A stretch of 9,128 nucleotides of DNA from an uncultured Chloroflexota bacterium (GTDB taxonomy: Bacteria > Chloroflexota > Anaerolineae > Anaerolineales > Anaerolineaceae). The notes under the pieces are model-generated. The model had not been told where the DNA came from and did no database searches. It saw nothing but the letters and a program-made list of their open reading frames with translations. Made by a program: the position numbers and the translations under genes. The first letter of the stretch is position 1. Each line of letters begins with the position of its first letter. The stretch spans positions 1-9,128 of the forward strand of contig CADBKS010000110.1 in assembly GCA_902795255.1 (NCBI GenBank), given 5' to 3'. Below, one piece after another: positions 6,638 to 9,128 of the stretch.

Positions 6638-7366
6638 ATGACATTTGGTGAATTTATGAATAATCAGTTTTCGCTTTTGCAGAATGCTGAGTTTTTAGCA
6701 AGGATCCTTTTTGCCTGTCTTTGCGGGGCGGCGATCGGGTTTGAAAGAAGCCTTCGTTTCAAGGAAGCGGGAATTCGTACACATGTGATCGTTTGCTGTG
6801 CTGCAGCTGTTATGATGATCGTTTCAAAATATGGTTTTGCAGATGTAACAGATGTTTCCGGCGAAACGATAAGGGGCGTAAAAGATGCGGATCCGGCTCG
6901 TATCGCTGCCCAGGTTGTTTCCGGTGTTTCCTTCCTTGGTGCAGGGATCATTTTCCGCAACGGAACATCTATTCGCGGGCTTACGACGGCTGCGGGTATA
7001 TGGGCGACTGCCGGAATCGGGCTGGCTATAGGATCCGGGCTTTATATTGTGGGTTTTCTTGCAACGATCGTTGTTGCGCTGACGCAAATCCTTATGCATA
7101 AATATGTAATGAGCGCTGATTCTCTGATCATCGGAAAAGTTCACTGTACGGTTCTTCACTCAGAATCTTTTCATGCTGCGCTAAACGCATTTATTGAAAA
7201 AAACAAAATGCAGATCATAGCGAATCGCATTGCATTCAATGATGACGGCACAGCAACATATGATCTGACTCTTCGCATGAATCAGGCTATTACGATGAGC
7301 GATCTTACTGCCTTCCTTGAATCTAACGAGGGTGTGCGTGAAATTAGCTGTGAACTCGGTAAATAA
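6638..7366 (+). CDS. MgtC/SapB family inner-membrane protein
   Basis: From ATG 6638 the product is 242 aa, typical for the family. The N-terminal half is the MgtC/SapB membrane domain. It contains RILFACLCGAAIGFERS (22-38), the hallmark FKEAGIRTH (41-49), a helix about 50-63, the Gly-rich QVVSGVSFLGAGIIF (92-106), RGLTTAAGIWATAGIGLAIG (113-132), and a last helix about 135-152. The C-terminal part (about 163-240, starting IIGKVHCTVL) is the ACT-like soluble domain found in many members. Known relatives affect magnesium limitation, acid tolerance and F1Fo ATP synthase in pathogens, but many bacteria carry chromosomal members of unknown role. The name should therefore be read at family level only. 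The gene is monocistronic, with its own promoter upstream and a strong hairpin terminator 47 nt after the stop. It is divergent from the glp-linked operon, with no obvious functional tie. Confidence 0.92.
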   Translation: MTFGEFMNNQFSLLQNAEFLARILFACLCGAAIGFERSLRFKEAGIRTHVIVCCAAAVMMIVSKYGFADVTDVSGETIRGVKDADPARIAAQVVSGVSFLGAGIIFRNGTSIRGLTTAAGIWATAGIGLAIGSGLYIVGFLATIVVALTQILMHKYVMSADSLIIGKVHCTVLHSESFHAALNAFIEKNKMQIIANRIAFNDDGTATYDLTLRMNQAITMSDLTAFLESNEGVREISCELGK

Positions 7367-7412
7367 AGACATGTCCTTCCATATTTGATTTTTTCCCCAT
7401 AAATCAATAGAC

Positions 7413-7446
7413 AAAAACACGGACTATAGATTGTCCGTGTTTTTTT
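7413..7446 (+). terminator. Rho-independent terminator after the MgtC-family gene
   Basis: A perfect 12-bp stem pairs AAAAACACGGAC (7413-7424) with GTCCGTGTTTTT (7433-7444) around an 8-nt loop, and the T-run extends to 7446. The left arm is A-rich, so the hairpin could also work on the other strand. It separates the MgtC gene from the LysR gene. Confidence 0.92.
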
Positions 7447-7498
7447 ATGGCATTGGTTATTAATACTGTACGGATTGTTTCATTAATCCTGTATTCCA

Positions 7499-7507
7499 TG
7501 ATAAAAT
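7499..7507 (+). promoter_or_regulatory. Possible extended -10 promoter element of the LysR-type gene
   Basis: TG-A-TAAAAT (TG at 7499-7500, hexamer 7502-7507) fits an extended -10 box. No good -35 is visible at normal spacing; TTGTTT at 7475 is 21 nt away. Transcription would start near 7514, about 47 nt before the preferred ATG at 7561. The region is AT-rich, so a chance match is possible. Confidence 0.35.
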
Positions 7508-7560
7508 TAGTTAATAAATCATTATCGAAATATAAACAAACCTTATGGGAACAGCAAAAA

Positions 7561-8460
7561 ATGTTAGATGCAAAGCTCGAAACACTTCTTGTAGTGGCTG
7601 AGGAAAAAAGCTTTACAAAAGCAGCATCCATTCTGTCACTGACTCAGCCGGCGGTAAGCAATCATATTTCACTGCTTGAAAAAGAAATCGGCGTAAAAAT
7701 TTTCTTCAGAAATAAAGGCGAGGTCAAGATCACTCCGGAAGGAGATGTCGTTGTTAAATATGCCAAAAGAATAAAGAGTCTGTATACGAGAATGTTCGAT
7801 AAAATCTCTGAAATCGAGCGGAAAACAACGAAGCTGCGCGTTGGGATTACTCACACTTCAGAAAGCAACGAAATTACAGAGATTCTGGCAAAATACGGTG
7901 TATCTCATGGGAATGTCAGCATTACGATTATTACAGATACAATAAAAAATCTTTATGAAATGCTCGAAAATTATGAGATCGATTTTGCTATTGTTGAAGG
8001 CAGACGGCAATCTCCCGATCTTAATTATCTGATGCTTGACACGGATTACCTGGTGTGTATCCTTTCCAATAATAACCCGTTGTCCAAAATGTCTATGGTT
8101 TCCCTTGCAGACTTGAAAAAGGAGCATGTGATCCTGCGCCTGCCGAAATCTGAAACCAGACGGCTTTTCGAGGCTACGCTTACCAGCATTAATGATTCAA
8201 TTGATAATTTTGATGTCTCAATTGAAGTGGATAATATTGCAACGATCAAGGATCTGATCCGGAAGGATCTTGGGGTTTCGATCCTTCCGAAAAGTGCCTG
8301 TATGGATGAATTGCGCAAGGGGAAGATCACGGCACTCCCGATTGAAAATCTCAGTATGGTCCGTGAAACGAATATTGTATATAACAAGGATTTTGCACAA
8401 ATTGATTTAATTCGGGATTTCGTCGATCAATATAAGCAAAACAAGATATTATCCTCCTGA
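7561..8460 (+). CDS. LysR-type transcriptional regulator
   Basis: From ATG 7561 the product is 299 aa, the normal LysR length. Residues 1-62 form the winged helix-turn-helix: LETLLVVAEEKSFTKAA, LTQPAVSNHISLLEKE (28-43) as recognition helix, and FFRNKGEVKITPEG as wing. A linker helix leads to a periplasmic-binding-like effector domain (about 93-290, starting LRVGI). The reading frame stays open upstream to 7447, right after the terminator T-run. That extension has no ribosome site and no family similarity; 7561 has GGGA 10 nt upstream and starts exactly where LysR proteins do. The effector domain loosely resembles the CysB/CbbR branch, but the ligand cannot be named. LysR genes are often divergent from their target. 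Here the upstream gene is in the same direction behind a terminator, and no target gene is visible downstream, so its regulon is unknown. Confidence 0.92.
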   Translation: MLDAKLETLLVVAEEKSFTKAASILSLTQPAVSNHISLLEKEIGVKIFFRNKGEVKITPEGDVVVKYAKRIKSLYTRMFDKISEIERKTTKLRVGITHTSESNEITEILAKYGVSHGNVSITIITDTIKNLYEMLENYEIDFAIVEGRRQSPDLNYLMLDTDYLVCILSNNNPLSKMSMVSLADLKKEHVILRLPKSETRRLFEATLTSINDSIDNFDVSIEVDNIATIKDLIRKDLGVSILPKSACMDELRKGKITALPIENLSMVRETNIVYNKDFAQIDLIRDFVDQYKQNKILSS

Positions 8461-8497
8461 AACCCGGGTAAAAAACATCATCCTAATATAAAAAAAT

Positions 8498-8550
8498 AAA
8501 AAGCGGCTGAAACTGTTCGGAAAATATCTGAGCAGTTTTTCGCCTTTTTT
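8498..8550 (+). terminator. Probable imperfect terminator after the LysR gene
   Basis: AAACTG (8510-8515) pairs with CAGTTT (8533-8538), and GCG (8503-8505) with CGC (8541-8543) across a small internal loop. The A-run on the left faces the T6 run at 8545-8550. The loop is 17 nt and the stem is interrupted, so termination may be partial. It lies about 40 nt after the LysR stop. Confidence 0.5.
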
Positions 8551-8575
8551 GAGAATGATCACTATTTTTTATAAC
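8549..8575 (+). promoter_or_regulatory. Weak candidate promoter of a small downstream unit
   Basis: TTGAGA (8549-8554, 5 of 6 to consensus) and TATAAC (8570-8575, 5 of 6) are separated by 15 nt, shorter than the preferred 17. The -35 overlaps the end of the LysR terminator T-run. A transcript from about 8582 would cover the 31-codon ORF at 8647 and stop at the hairpin at 8748. Confidence 0.25.
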
Positions 8576-8646
8576 GTACCTATCTTTTATCCGTTCGGAA
8601 TTGGTGCCATGGTAATCCTTGCACGGTAAATGTAAGAGACGATTAT

Positions 8647-8742
8647 ATGAGCGTTCTGAACTTCGCAAGGCATTTTGGACAGGGAATCGAACCTGTATTG
8701 TTGGAATACGTAAATGATACGATCACCCCGAAAAAAATGTGA
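8647..8742 (+). CDS. Possible 31-aa small ORF before a hairpin terminator
   Basis: ATG 8647 opens 31 codons that end at TGA 8740-8742. The peptide begins MSVLNFARHFGQG and ends NDTITPKKM. It has mixed, protein-like composition and no transmembrane segment. The same frame is open upstream to 8575 without another good start codon, so it could also be the relic tail of a decayed gene. The ribosome site is poor (AAGAG 8 nt upstream). A hairpin with a T-rich tail starts 6 nt after the stop, which supports a real transcript end. No family is recognised. It could be a small protein, a leader peptide, part of a small RNA, or chance. Confidence 0.25.
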   Translation: MSVLNFARHFGQGIEPVLLEYVNDTITPKKM

Positions 8743-8747
8743 GTTTG

Positions 8748-8781
8748 CGGGACCGTGATTCCCGAGTTTTTATTTTAATTT
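8748..8781 (+). terminator. Short hairpin with T-rich tail
   Basis: CGGGA (8748-8752) pairs with TCCCG (8760-8764) around a 7-nt loop. The tail that follows from 8767 is T-rich and broken by A residues (T5, then ATTTT, AATTT). The stem is short but GC-rich. The same left arm and loop could instead pair with ATCACCCCG at 8722-8730, so two folds compete. Confidence 0.4.
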
Positions 8782-9128
8782 ATGTGGCATAACGAAAACG
8801 GCCCCGAAAATTCAGATCGCGGCAAATCAGAGGTTTCGAGGATGCGGTAAATACGAAAAAACGATCAATTTATTTTTCCCGAAAAACGGTTAAATAGATT
8901 AAAGTATGGTTCTATTACGCAGTTTTCAGAGTGGGACATGTTGCTGAAGCCTAAATCAGGCCGGCTGTGAGCATATAAACAGGCACCTTGAATTTGTATG
9001 GCTGGAAACGCTGTGAAAAAAGCCATCTGTTGTTTGAGTCGTATCGGCATTTTCCGGATGGATGCTGAATTTGCAGTAATATCAGGCAGGACTTATATTA
9101 TTGTATTTTGCCGGTGGATCCGGAAACT
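8782..9128. other. About 350 bp without a supportable gene
   Basis: Both strands were read. There is a 61-codon minus-strand ORF (8865-9050) without a ribosome site or family-like motif, and a plus-strand frame open from ATG 9058 to the window end, also without a ribosome site. Stops are scattered in the remaining frames. No tRNA, repeat array, insertion-sequence end or clear promoter was seen. Confidence 0.5.

Noticed and set aside
7447..7560. N-terminal extension of the LysR protein starting right after the terminator T-run
   Set aside because: There is no ribosome site, and the candidate promoter lies inside it. The LysR DNA-binding domain begins right after ATG 7561.
8671..8760. Complete tRNA on the minus strand around the T-loop-like box
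   Set aside because: No 7-bp acceptor stem, D-arm or 5-bp anticodon stem can be formed at normal distances, and the T-loop has one extra base.
8865..9050. 61-codon minus-strand ORF
   Set aside because: It has no usable ribosome site and no domain-like pattern, and it lies in a stretch with no other coding signs.
9058..9128. Plus-strand frame open from ATG to the window end
   Set aside because: Only 23 codons are visible, without a ribosome site. It cannot be separated from chance.

Overview
The window looks like chromosome from an anaerobic bacterium of moderate GC content. The best guess is an Anaerolineae-type Chloroflexota. The reasons are Thr/Pro-rich stalks behind membrane anchors or lipoboxes (solute-binding protein, two-helix protein), a C39-peptidase-like plus TPR surface protein, and a solute-binding lipoprotein without permeases. 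This assignment is inference from protein style. A Firmicute is the main alternative, because the glycerol kinase followed by a GlpA/LhgO-type oxidoreductase also occurs there.

Left part (1-6393, minus strand): six genes run in one direction with gaps of 5-17 nt and one 11-nt overlap, so they almost certainly form one operon. In transcription order they are: a solute-binding lipoprotein; a small two-helix membrane protein; a membrane-anchored C39-like protein with TPR repeats whose catalytic Cys and His are replaced; a membrane-anchored HExxH metallopeptidase; glycerol kinase (glpK); and the first 120 codons of an FAD-dependent glycerol-3-phosphate dehydrogenase-like protein that leaves the window. 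A good sigma-70-like promoter (TTGCAC-N16-TATAAT) precedes the first gene. The operon couples an apparent outward-facing module (binding protein, pseudo-peptidase scaffold, active peptidase) to the two cytoplasmic steps that turn glycerol into dihydroxyacetone phosphate.

Centre (6394-7446): a 200-bp divergent intergenic region carries a second promoter (TTATCA-N17-TATAAT) for an MgtC/SapB-family membrane protein. That gene ends at a strong 12-bp hairpin terminator.

Right part (7447-9128): a LysR-type regulator with no visible target gene is followed by an imperfect terminator. After it comes about 230 bp that may be a small transcription unit: a possible promoter, a 31-codon ORF and a weak hairpin plus U-tract, with an alternative competing hairpin. 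The last 350 bp hold no gene that can be supported.

The most interesting content is the surface module joined to glp genes, in particular the dead C39-like domain beside an apparently intact metallopeptidase, and the small unit at 8549-8781. No CRISPR array, insertion sequence, rRNA or convincing tRNA was seen.
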